NCBI GenBank assembly: GCA_047495785.1
Contig: JBLDXI010000009.1
Location: 3,038,001-3,102,000 of the forward strand
Direction: 5' to 3'
Length of the DNA: 64,000 bases
Source of the DNA: Lepidodermella squamata
Taxonomy: Eukaryota > Gastrotricha
Shown: positions 45,426 to 56,628 of the stretch, piece after piece
How the letters are laid out: each line of letters opens with the position of its first letter
How positions within the stretch are numbered: position 1 is the first letter of the stretch
Notes under the pieces: model-generated
What the model was told of the DNA's origin: nothing
Seen by the model: the letters and a program-made list of their open reading frames with translations, nothing else
The model's database searches: none
Made by a program: the position numbers and the translations under genes

Positions 45426-47828
45426 ATGACCAAGTTCCTCGAAGGCCCTAAAGGACATTTTATAATCATTGATTACGTCGTATCGCTTCTGGCGATTCCA
45501 TGCAATTGTCTGGTTCTGGAGAGCCTCCTTAAATCGCACTTCAGTCTCACAGGCTACCGGCGGCTTCTCATCAGCTTGACGATTTCGGACCTGTACATTT
45601 GCATCGTTAATTTGATCACATTCCTATTTCAAGCAATGTCGAGTTTCAACTCAAACGCTCGGCTGGAAAAGTGCAGCGCAGATCTGCTCCGAGGTCTGAT
45701 GTTCGTCGGGTTTTTCGGTATTTTTCCCATAATTTACATCCAAATTACCCCTTTCAATCTTTTCCAGCAAATTTATTTAATTTATGCGGTATGAGCATTG
45801 ATCACTTGGTTGGGATCGTAAGTTAACGATAATCGTTGTAAATTTCGATTTTAATTTTTCACAATTTAGCTGTACCCGCTCCGATACAGATACGTAAGAT
45901 TTGACTCCTATTTCCAAAAACATAAATCGTAACTTCTTTACCATCAAGTTGATAAGTAAACGAGTTGCTAGGACAGCGGTTGCTTCGATTTGGGCGGTCT
46001 CGATAATGTTGGGGTTCGCTGATTTCCCCATAATAACCCTGGTCTATATGCAACGCAAATATGAACATAATTATGTCGATCCACTGCCGCTCGAAGATTT
46101 CGAACCAGCAATTGCGTCAAATTCATCCGAGGAAACAAAGGTCATAGAATCAGCGATTTTGCATCTCCTAGGCTTCCAGACCACTCCATCTTCCCTGGAA
46201 GCAAGTGGAGAGGCTAACATATCTGATCAGGGTTACCTAAGTCTGCCGCTGGACATAACGATCAACTTGAAAGACTTCAATGAATCAGTTGATATTGCAA
46301 CTGTTGAGGAGGCCAACATGAGATGCATACTCCCAACCGATCTCGAAAATATCTGGCCGCACTTGGTTACACAGAACGGGTAAAACTTGATAACGGTAAC
46401 CAATTTTCATCTAATTTCTAAATTCACAGATCATTCCTATTTGATAACTTCACCATGGCCACGAATGGTTACGATTTTTTCAAAGGAATCAAATGCAACA
46501 CTGAGCATTTGGATTGGTGCACGTTTTACCTGGTAACTTGATAAAGATGAATGACACCGCTTATGATTTGTTGTCTGATAGGTTAACAATTACTGGCAAG
46601 AAATAGGAGTAATTTCTTTGACACTCGTTGGCACGATTTTTCTCGCAGTCTGCTACGGAAGAATATTCAAGGAAGTATTTGTTAACATTGACGCATCTAG
46701 AAGGAATCTCAGAAAACTAGTGATGACAACATTTTTGCTGCTCGGCAGCTTCACCATCTGGTATGTTTTGGTTCTAGATGTTGATAATGAAAAACTCAAT
46801 TTTCTTCAAGCTGGTTGCCCTTTATGACTTTCGAGTTTGGAATGCTGCTGTTCCTGTAAGTTTTCTCGTTTTAGCGGTCAGTTGACTTGAAGTTTTGTAT
46901 TAGAAGTCAGTCCAATTACGATTTGGGGAAAAACCAAGGATTTCCCTACTCAGCCAGGTTGTAAGTGTTTCTGTCGTTGATCCACCTTAATAATCTGTCT
47001 TTCAGCTTATTTGTCGTTCATAACTGCTTGAATACGATTTTAATCTGCTATCCGTTGGTCGATCCGCTCATCTACTGCACAAGAGTTCCATTGGTGCAAA
47101 GGTTCGTCTCAGCCTTTAATTTCAACTTTCATCGTACTGATCTCTACTTTAGGTACCTTCTTTGCAAATACTGTCATAGAATACCATGGGTGAGAAGTTA
47201 CCTGGAGAGATCGAGCTCGAACATTCGTCGATCTACAAAGTCCTCCTTAATAAGAACTTTATATAACCGCGACGCCACGGCGGACAAGAGACAGCTCCCT
47301 GCTGATATAATCGATGCGATTGACACCCTCCACCTTAACCTACCTGGGGTTGTCTTGGATAATCTAGAAAACATTGATAGCGACGCTCCCGAGGAAGTTG
47401 AAGCACCTGCCCCCGAGGCTGTTTGTACTCTACGGAGGGACAGCGTTCATTTTGAGGCTCAATCTTTCGACGCGAAAGCAGCTAGACGGCGGAGTGAGAG
47501 CATTGCTGGTATCACCATTGAAATTACCAGGGCGAGTGTATTGCCGGAGAGTTACGACGAACTCGTCACTATGAACTCAGAGATCCTTCCATTTTCCATA
47601 TTTCCTACCTTCTCCCCGAAAAAGTCGGCAGCAGATGTAAGACGATCGACTAGCTACCTGAAGAACTTCAAGCGGAAGTCGTCGCTGACCCCCGGAATGC
47701 CAGTCAGGCCTTCGGATTCTGCTGAGCGCGCTCTACTGCGGGCTGCGGAAGCCAACGCCGCTTCTTCATCTCCAAATCTGTTTTTCCACCGCAGCAAATC
47801 GCCTAGCCTTGCTGAAGTGCCCGAGTAG
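45426..47828 (+). CDS. R9: rhodopsin-like GPCR, DHL type
   Basis: Exons 45426..45717, 45768..45817, 45870..45893, 45949..46379, 46430..46532, 46582..46760, 46811..46855, 46904..46960, 47006..47101, 47153..47828; 650 residues. FLEGPKGHFIIIDY, TM1 IPCNCLVLE, TM2 LTISDLY, KCSADLLR, SIDHLVGI (D109, the only member with Leu after DH), 24-nt microexon LYPLRYRY. Loop 2 over 170 residues with several sequons (NSS, NIS, NES, NFT) and two Cys (IKCNTEHLDWC). CYGRIF, CWLP, TM7 DPLIYCTR. The tail is charged and Ser-rich and lacks the FxxNSxRL motif. The intron-dense TM6-TM7 region (five introns in about 400 bases) is fully in phase. Confidence 0.85.
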
Positions 47829-47839
47829 CAGAGGGTGTA

Positions 47840-48096
47840 ATGCACTTGCAGATTATTATTTTTGTGTCGATATTTTTTCCACACACACGCCATTGCCAGG
47901 ACGTCATGTGGCATATTCGCGCATATGACTCGACGGACGAAGCCATTTGCTATTTTGTATATTAATCCGCCTGAAAAAATCGTGAAAAATAAACGCGTGG
48001 TTTGGCTTACCTGCGTCATGTTGTTTTCTGTAAAAGCCAATTCGGTGTGTCCCGAATCCTTATACCCTGATACGATCAGTTAAATGCGATTTGTGA
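47840..48096 (+). CDS. speculative small secreted Cys-rich protein after R9
   Basis: Model: exons 47840..47956 and 48037..48096, 58 residues. A hydrophobic start (MHLQIIIFVSIFFPHTRHC), then ICYF at the end of exon 1 and C-V-P-N-P..IRSVKC in exon 2, recalling C-L-x-x-P..RV..K..C of SP1/SP2. The implied 80-nt intron is longer than typical here and the acceptor (TCTGTAAAAG) is poor. It starts only 11 bases past the R9 stop. May be chance. Confidence 0.2.
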
Positions 48097-48150
48097 TTTT
48101 TTGCAATTAAATCCGACTTCATTATGCTTGAGCTAAATAGTAGAATTTCT

Positions 48151-48427
48151 GGGCGCGCGCTGATTGGTCAATCGATCGTTGCTATGACTCCCGGATGAAA
48201 CATGTAGGTTGGGCGATCCATTGAATTTTTTGCAACAGGTGTTTTTTGCCGCAGTAAATTGCTACGATTATTATGGGGTTTACGCTCGTGGTCAATGGAA
48301 ACCGTGCAGAGGGTGTGGCAAGGTCATTTTTTGCATAAATAGAAAATAATTTATTAGTGGATTGCACGACTAAATTGTTTCATCCCGGAGTCATAGCAAC
48401 AATAAATTGACCAATCAGCGCGCGGCT
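48151..48427. mobile_element. MITE-like element with about 48-bp terminal inverted repeats
   Basis: Left arm 48153-48201 and right arm 48378-48425 are inverted copies with about four mismatches, beginning CGCGCTGATTGGTCAAT. The 280-base unit has no reading frame of note, typical of a miniature inverted-repeat element. I could not settle the target-site duplication. It lies in the upstream region of R10, ending about 120 bases before its start codon. Confidence 0.75.
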
Positions 48428-48549
48428 CAAAGTGCTACTTACTACTTGAAACACAATGTTATTTCTTTCCATCGAAACGAGATCATGCACCTAACTAATC
48501 GCAGTGAATAATTTTTCTGACTGTCATCATTTCAAGAGGATTCGAAGAC

Positions 48550-50279
48550 ATGAGTTTTACGAACAATTTTGACGTTGCCATTGCGTTAGTGGGGCTAATC
48601 ACTAACATCCTCGCCCTGGAAGCTGTCGTGACTGGGAAGTTCAGCCTTGCAGGATACAAACGATTTCTAATAAGGTAGCTCCTTATAATTCTGCAAGATT
48701 CCCCCTTTTAGCTGATTTTACAGCCTCTTAGTAAGTGATCTATGCATATGCACCGTCACTATCCTGCTCTTCGCCTTACAAACCATGTCTGAGTTCGACG
48801 ATATCAGCGATGGGGGATACAAGTGCCTCGCTGAGGTTGGCCGAAGCCTCGAAATCATTTCCTTAACGGCCAACTTACTCAATCTTTGCGGAATGAGCGT
48901 CGATCATTTCATTGGAATCGTGAGTTTGAAGGCTAAAATCCCGAAATTGTTAACTCTCAATTTCAAGGTCTATCCGTTGCGATACAATTACATCTCGAAT
49001 CTGGGCGTGGCACGAGCTGCAGTATATATCATTTGGATTCTTTCTCTCGTTATTGGCTTCGCTGACTACCCGGTTCGGCTTCTGGCATATGCAACCTCAG
49101 GACCTCAGGCACTGAGTGAAATTCCAGGTGACTACTACAACAACTGCAAAAGTGCCGATAGTAAGCCCTATCTTGAAAACATCACTCGAGCTCTCGGCCT
49201 TGAATCCACCGAAAATGTCTCGGGATCTAGTGAGGACTTCAAATTCGAAATGTTCGACATAGCTGAGTTGAAGGAGATTTTCAACTCGGTACTTAATAGC
49301 ACTGCCGTAAACGACACTTGCTTAAACAAAACACGTCTTTACGAACTGCAAAGGCAGCAAGATCAAGCTCTTGATGCAATGTACATCCCCACCAGCTGGT
49401 GTTCCTACTTCGACGGAAGTTACAAAGTTTGGCTGGAAATCATTGTCATGACGTTGTCAGTTCTATCGTTGATATTTCTCGGAATATGCTACGGTCTGGT
49501 TTTCCGGGCAGCTATCGACCACAGCGACTCATCGCGCCGTAGCTTGAAGAAATTAGTCTTTACGACTATCCTTCTTCTCGGGACATTCACGATTTGGTAA
49601 GTAATCATTTTAATGGTTTGGAAAATAATGATTTTTGGATCATTAGCTGGGTGCCTTTTGTTGCCTATGAATGCATCATGGTGCTAATTTTGAGGCTAAG
49701 TCAATCTCCGATGAAGAGCTCATCTGCCGAGACTTATTTCATGATTCATACCATTCTTCACTCTCTTTGCATAACCTGCTCGCCCCTTTTTGTCCCAATC
49801 ATTTACGCTGCTCGAGTTAAAGCCGTTCAACGGTAATTATTTGACTGATGCTTTTATATAATTTGATTATCTTTCTAAATAGCCGTGTCTTGGAGCAATT
49901 CGGATGCATCATGCCGATATGCTTGAGGAGCTATTTAATGAGGAATTTAGGCGAACGTCGTTCTGATCAATTAACCGCCGATAATTGGCTTTACCGTCCT
50001 CGCAGCTCATCTTATGTCGGATCGCATGAAGAGCTAGTTCGAGGACATAGTGGTGGCGAACGGAAACTACTAAAATGCCCCAATGCGAGACATCTCCATC
50101 AACTCAGCTGTAGTCAGAACTGTTCCCGAGACAACTTGGCCTCGGCTACTAGATCGACCAGCTGCCGCGAGTTGGCTTGCTCCGAAAGCTTTATGAACGT
50201 GTTCCCGCTGAACAGCCGAACGCCTGAACCTCACAGGCCGGAAATGAAGCGTAACAAGTTCAGTTTCATCGACGAGTGA
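48550..50279 (+). CDS. R10: rhodopsin-like GPCR with truncated N-terminus
   Basis: Exons 48550..48674, 48724..48919, 48968..49596, 49647..49832, 49883..50279; 510 residues. The ATG at 48550 leads almost directly into TM1 (LITNILALE); the GPKG..DY segment of the siblings is missing, unless an unseen upstream exon exists. TM2 LLVSDLC, KCLAEVGR, SVDHFIGI (D102), VYPLRY. The 48-nt intron 48920-48967 is a multiple of three without a stop, so retention would stay in frame. Loop 2 has many sequons (NIT, NVS, NST, NDT, NKT) and SWC before TM5. CYGLVF (Arg lost), CWVP, TM7 VPIIYAAR. The tail is short, His/Ser/Arg-rich. A MITE-like element sits just upstream. Confidence 0.83.
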
Positions 50280-50381
50280 ATCGATAGCCTAAACTCGACC
50301 TAAACTTAGTTCACTTTATAGAATCGTGAAGGCGTGTCACTTATGTTTATTTCCTTCCGTCATATAAAAATTGATTTGTTT

Positions 50382-52273
50382 TCACACGTCAGAAGTACTA
50401 GTAGCATTCGGTATTTGTTGCTGTTGGATCAGACAAGGCGGTGAGGCTGAGTTGCTTTCTGAGGTCGTGAAAAAACTCTCCCCCTTGGACGCTGTCGGAT
50501 GCTGTTGGATCAGACTGGGCGGTGGAGATGGGGTGTTTTCTGTGGCTGTGAAAAAACTCTCCCCCTTGGACGCGGAATCTTTTACGCTGTTGCATTTCTG
50601 AAGGATTTCCGCGTTAACTGTGCTACAGCGATTTCGCGGCCCATACAACTCCCCAGCAAAGTCTGTGACCGACATTTTCCTCGTACTCAGTCGCGTGACT
50701 AGTTTTGATAAGAACAATCTAAAAAGTCCTTCTTAAAAAAGAAGCATTTCTTTGAAAACGAAAAACTCACCTCCTTATTGCCGGAACTCGAACGCCGTAA
50801 ATGACAGAATCGCACAGTGGGTAGCACATGAGCAAGCTCATGAAAATTTCGTGGAAGTGATAAAAACTAAAGCAAGGTAGTTATTAGCTGTGAGCACGTA
50901 ATCTGAGAGTCTCATACCTTCCCCACGTTCCAGCGGATAGATTTGCGAATTGAGTCAGTACAATGAGTAAGATTTCAAAGCATACAAAAGGCAGCCAACA
51001 CACTACAAAACTGCCGACAAACATGCACGTCGTAGCGATGAGCTTGCCAATCTGCTGCTGTCGCTTACTTTTGAAAAGCTAGTGAAAATGTAACTATAAA
51101 ATTAGACAATTTAAAGAATTCGAGATGTACCTTTCTGAATATAACTCCGTAGCACCCGATTAGGAAGAGAAAGCACAGAAAGCAGACAATTATGACGACA
51201 TACTCGAGCCAAGGGTCGTTATTAAACCGTTCAAGCTCGAGCTGCCTCTTATTGCTGAATGCCCGATCGAAGACCTCCTTCGTCCGCGATTCGTTACCCG
51301 TGAAGCACGGCTTCGCTGTAGTCACAACAACAGGAAGGACTGTTGGGAATTGTGTTGTTCGCCGAGATCGCACCGAAACTACGGTCGTCATTTGAGCTGT
51401 TGTTGTCAGAGCACGGTGGCGCATTCTCCTCTTAGACCCCGTCCTCGCAGCCAATGTAGAAACCGATGTTGGTAAAGGGCTAGGCATAACGGTTTCCCCA
51501 TCTTCTCCGCCCCGTTCTGTTAGATATGTATTAATAAGCTCGTACAGTTCCATGAACCGATCTGCGTCGATTCCAGACACTGCTTTCGCGAAAACTTCTA
51601 TCGCCTCGGCACATTCCGTGTCGTCTTCGGAAGACTTCTCTGCAGCTAGTCCTGAGTCAAACGGCTGCGTTATCACCGCTGCCTCCCCGCCCCCGTTTAA
51701 GTACCGAAAAACTGCTTTTGGCACATCGCTAAGGCCGAGAAGGATTGCAAACATCCACATGTAATAGGTAATGAACTTTGCTAGATGAGTTTTGGACAGC
51801 TAGAAAGCGAGAGAACCTTAAAACTCAGAAACCGGAAATTAAGATGGACTTACATATCTGTACTTGTGGGGGAACATGATCCCGATGAAATGATCGACAG
51901 ATATGCCACACAAGTTGAAGAGGTTAGCTGGAAAGACCGCATTTTAAGACTGAGATTCAGGTGAAAATGAGGTCAACTCACCGAAAAATCCTATCAGTTG
52001 CATTCCTCTGAAAAAGTGGAACAAAAAGTCGTTTTTCGACTGGTAATTTGTTGCCGTGTCGTAGGTTAGGATAGTGAAGTTGACACAGCACATGTATAGG
52101 TCTCCGACGCATAGACTAAAGAGGAAGCGCTTGTAACCAGCAAGCTTGAACGTTCCGCGGACGATGCCGGCCAGAACACAGCAATTTGTACATGTGGCTA
52201 GGAAGACAATTGCGAAATCGATCAGCACAAAGCTGCCTTTCGGGCTGTACGCGAACGATTCTAACAAGTCCAT
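50382..52273 (-). CDS. R11: rhodopsin-like GPCR with a 27-residue tandem repeat at its C-terminus
   Basis: Minus-strand exons 52273..51982, 51927..51854, 51799..51131, 51078..50918, 50866..50771, 50718..50382; 542 residues. YSPKGSFVLIDF, TM1 TCTNCCVLA, TM2 LCVGDLY, SVDHFIGIMFPHKYRY (D109). Loop 2 is long, Thr/Arg-rich, with one sequon (NES) and a Cys (KPCFTGNES) farther from TM5 than in its siblings. CYGVIF, CWLP with no intron there, TM7 DSVIYGVR. The tail ends in two copies of a 27-residue unit starting ASKGESFFT (81-base DNA repeat). The stop faces R10's stop about 100 bases away. Confidence 0.83.
50420..50581. repeat. 81-bp tandem duplication inside the R11 tail
   Basis: Two copies of about 81 bases starting at 50420 and 50501, both containing GCTGTTGGATCAGAC and a GTGAAAAAACTCTCCCCCTT block. 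The unit is 27 codons, so the reading frame is kept. Confidence 0.85.
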
Positions 52274-55200
52274 ACAGCGCTGCGTTTGAACTGCTGATGA
52301 TTCGCTCGAGAGGTGAAATTGTATAGTAACATAAGTAATTCTATTTTCCTAATGTAAGTCAGTTGATAAGTGTTGAGAATACGTATACGCCTGATGCTTA
52401 CAGCGGATTCTAGCTACGGAAATTCACGGCAGGAAGGCGGTGGAAGTTGGTCGATAGATGGGTATATAGATAAAATTCCAGCGATTTTGAACATCAGGAC
52501 ATTGAAAACAGGCAGAATATGCAAATTAGGAGGAATTATTAGTGTTAGAATATATCCTGATCAACCTCATTTAAGTCTTATTAGAGTAAGCTTATACAGG
52601 GCGGTTTAAAGGAGGCCTAATGATTGATCGATTTCAGCGTGTCTTTTTTAATTAGAATTTTCTCAGAATTCAAGAGTTTTAAGAATTGCGCGACATCGAT
52701 GTTTTCTTAGCAAAAGTCAAGGATCACGTGTCTGCTAACTGCTAATGATCAGATGGTAATTTAAACCAACTTAAAGATCGATCTAGAATAAGCATCGGAC
52801 TGTTATGTCGAAGTGCAGGGTTCATCAACTCTGCCAGTTGAGATGTCATAACATAGTTCCTCATAATAAAAACGACGGTATATTCAATGGACCGTTTCAA
52901 TGAGTTTAAAAAATGTGACAATAGTATAAAAAATATATGATGGACGTACACTGAAATGCATTATTTTGCGCAAACAAAATATTTGTGACTATCGCAATAA
53001 ATCTGCTACATAATATATGTCTGCGGCGGTAATAATGACAGGTGACATTATTAAAAAAGATGATGAGGTCTGCTGTTCGAATTCTCTTTTAGGCCATCTA
53101 TAATTATATTAGATTCACAACCTTGTCTAAAGGTTGAATTTCAGTGATGCGCCCTATTTTCTACATTTTCTGGCGCGAATCTAACATCATCAGGCCCCTC
53201 GAAGTGAGAGTAATCCACAGATGAAATTTGAAAATTTGTGAGCTTAATATTTAATAAGCTACTAATCTTCAAACCAGCGATTCGACTCGGTTCAGCGCTC
53301 AGCGGGTATAAAATCGAGCCAAGTTGAAGTTGAGCCTAAAGTGGGCAGATCTTAAAGAGGGCCCTTTTGTTTTTTCGGAAAATTCGAGGGCCAGTGGGTT
53401 GTTATTTTCGCTTATTTCTGTCCAGAACTGGGACAGCAGTTCTCATTATGTCAAAGTCTCATTTCATCGAGACTGCGTCTTAAGACGAAATCTAACAATA
53501 AAGCAACCTGGTAAATAAAGATTTCAGACCTAATTTTATAAACTGGGCCAGTAGAGGAGAAAAAATGACAAAAAAATATATAACGCTAATTTTTCTTATT
53601 TCCGACGCCCAAATTTTGCGTCACTATAAGCTTAGATTCACAATTTTAAAATATGAAATTTAATAGCTGTAAATGACCCATTGCAATTCTCCATGGCGAG
53701 TTTTCCATATGAAATAATGTTGAAAAACACCTTTTTAAAATTAACCTACTAATCAGAGTTCACTAAAAATTTGGCTGTCGTTAAACTGGCCATTATAAAT
53801 TGGGTTTACTATTGTAGTCTAGAAGTTTGGAGACAATAGTCTGGTGAGACGATGAGATTCGTAACATTACAAGAGTTTTTTCCCTGAAGATACAGCCTCA
53901 AATCTCTATAGACACTAATCAGAACTCGCCAATTGGGCGGCACATTATTGGTTAATTATTAAATTATGCCAGCCATTGTGCACTTGAGAGTCCCGCGTGA
54001 TGGCACCGAGCGCTATCTATCTAGCCCATCGCAGGATATAGCTGTCCCTAAGGGCCGTGTGGCCTTAGATGTCCGGATAATAACGTCTGTTTAGCCACAT
54101 AAGCAGTCAAAAATAAGCTGATTTTTCAGCTAAAATTCCGCAATTTTGTCGGTGCGATCGAGCATAACAGATTACCTGTGAAAAACGCTCAGATTATAGA
54201 TTAATAGATTAAGGTTAACAACATCAGCCAAATGGATTCAGCATCCAAATTCTAGATAGGGAATAAATTGTTCCGTTATTTCAATTGATGGTTCTAGCTA
54301 TCTGATGTATTCCATCATATTATAATAGGAATTTTAGCATAAACACAAACTGCCGATCGTAAAAATTGTTGATTTTCCTAATCAAAAGGCGTTATATGGA
54401 TTATACTGGGTATCGCTGACTAGCGGTTATTTAAATAACATCGATAAAATAAAATACCGATAAATCTTAGATGTGTTATTTCGGGGGTAAGTGGTGGTAA
54501 TAGATTGATCAATTTCTTCATGTCAAAAAATCGGGATTTTTTCCCCAGCCGAGCGAAAAAAATCGGATTTCTGAATTTACAAGCAATAAATGATGGAAGG
54601 GACCCTACAGTGTCCATAATTTGGGGATTCAGATTCTTGAAGGGAACATCTGAGAGTCGCTTTCAAGCTCCCAGCAGCAACGGTTCCGTGAATTTTTCGA
54701 CGTTTATCCCCGACGAGACAGTTACGTCTTCAATTGAAAACAGTTCCCAGACTAATTTTTTAAGCCATTTTCATCACTCGATATTCCGGTGCTTTCACCT
54801 TTATCTAATCGGATGAAGAATATTGTCGAGAATTTCGGCTGATATTTGAACTCTGGAAACGCACTTTTCAGATTTACGGACCTTTCTCGAGCTTCATGAT
54901 CAATGCGCGACTGCTCAACTCTCTGTTTCCGCTGAGCTGTGATGAAATAAAAAACGGACGTGATGATCGGCGAATCCTGCGACGTGATCGTAAAAACTAT
55001 AATCTTCATAAAATGAGTAACTTTCTAGATTACCCATCGCTGCTCTTGTGTTTCAATATACGAGGGCATAAAGGAGAGAGATCTGCGGATAATAAATAAT
55101 ATTCAACAGCCCTTCACATTCTATTTTACCGAAATAATACTTTTCACTGTGTAAAAGCTGATAAAGTTTGTATAGCTGGACGCATCGCAGCGCGTGCCAT

Positions 55201-56628
55201 TGAACGAATCCTCCGCTCTTCGCCCGCGTTGTAATTCTGTCAGTTTTTTGGCTTCCGCGTCGGTGCTATTAATATTTTTTGTTCCTTTTTCTGCATTAAC
55301 AAATAAAACCAAGCACATTTTTCATTATCCATAGAAATGGATGATTGGTCTGCCGAAATCCTATATAAAGTCGTAGTAAATTTCAGTTTTTAGTCGTTAT
55401 TAGGTAATATTTTCATTAAATAAATAAATTTTAAATTGTATGAAACAAATTTAAATTTTATTCTATTTTTCTTAACAAATTTGATTGAGGCGTTCTGAAA
55501 TATTAACTATTTATAGTATTTTAGCCTGTTCGTAACCAGTAATAGCTGTTGCTAGGATAGGATTATTAAGATTAAATTAATAGATAATTAGTTCGGCTTC
55601 ATGTCCAAATTAGCCATGCTACCTCGTCAGTCGATAATCTCAATTATGACATCTTCCGTGCATATCAAGTCGAGATATGACGTGCGCGTATGGATGGGTG
55701 ATTTTTTTGTTAGTCTTATTCGCTTCCGGAATTTGTTGTAAAAAATGTGTTCCATAATGAGTAATATCAGTACTTCAGTGCTATGCCTATAATTGATGTT
55801 AATTGTTGGTTGGCCCACATCTGTTTTTTATTAGCAATTTCCCAATATTCTCGTGGGATGTTCCCACGTCACCTTTAACCGGAAAACAGACGTCTAATAT
55901 ACAGACGGATCTCTACCCATAGAAATGATCTCTTTCTTTTTGTTTTGACAGATTATGCAGGGTTTACCCTCATTTTAAATTGCATTGGCGCACTTTTAAA
56001 AGGTTATCAAAGTACTAAATTTGCATGACGGTTTGGCTTCATTGGCTCCGCAGACGGTGAATTTTGTTTTCTAGAAACTATCAGCCATCTACTTTTCAAT
56101 AAGTATTCTTTTTATTAATTTATAGGATGTATTCTTTTTCCGTTATCCAACCAAACATAAAGATAAATCAAATTTATTTCAGCGATGCGGCTAATTTACG
56201 CTTGGCTTAACGCGAGTAGTATATAGCTTCAAAACCGGAATGCAAAAAATCACCCGCAATTAAATTGCTGTTCACTGTCGCGTATATTGAATCGCAATTC
56301 TCTTACCTTGGAAAGGGACATTTTTTTCTTTACTTACCTGTCCAAAATTCAGTAAGTTTTTTGCTGAAACGCACACTAGCCCTAGGGTGGGCTTGGCCAT
56401 CTAATTATAAGTCCCGATTAGCCTGAAAATAAAGCGTGGGAATTACTTTTAATAATAGACTTATACGTCTTCACTAGATGAAAGGCATTTCTATAAGCCG
56501 TAAAATCAATTGTTTAATCAAAGGTCAAATCACAATTTTGAAGACGTAGCATAAAAGGTACGTTATTCTCTAAGCTTTAGGTATTATTCAAGGTTAATAA
56601 GTACAGCTGATTTCAGCTTTCAGCCAAA
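52274..56628. other. 4.3-kb gap R11-R12
   Basis: AT-rich. Holds a small hairpin TAATAATG/CATTATTA (about 53032-53055) and scattered short frames (53324-53518, 54505-54816 plus; 54752-55318 minus) without family motifs. No gene called. Confidence 0.4.

Noticed and set aside
54505-54816. Frame with several N-glycosylation sequons in the R11-R12 gap, considered as a receptor relic
   Set aside because: Only a loose SIIWGF resemblance to TM4; no TM3, TM6 or TM7 piece is found nearby on the same strand.
54752-55318. Minus-strand frames with splice-like ends in the same gap
   Set aside because: Joining the possible exons gives stop codons or phase conflicts.
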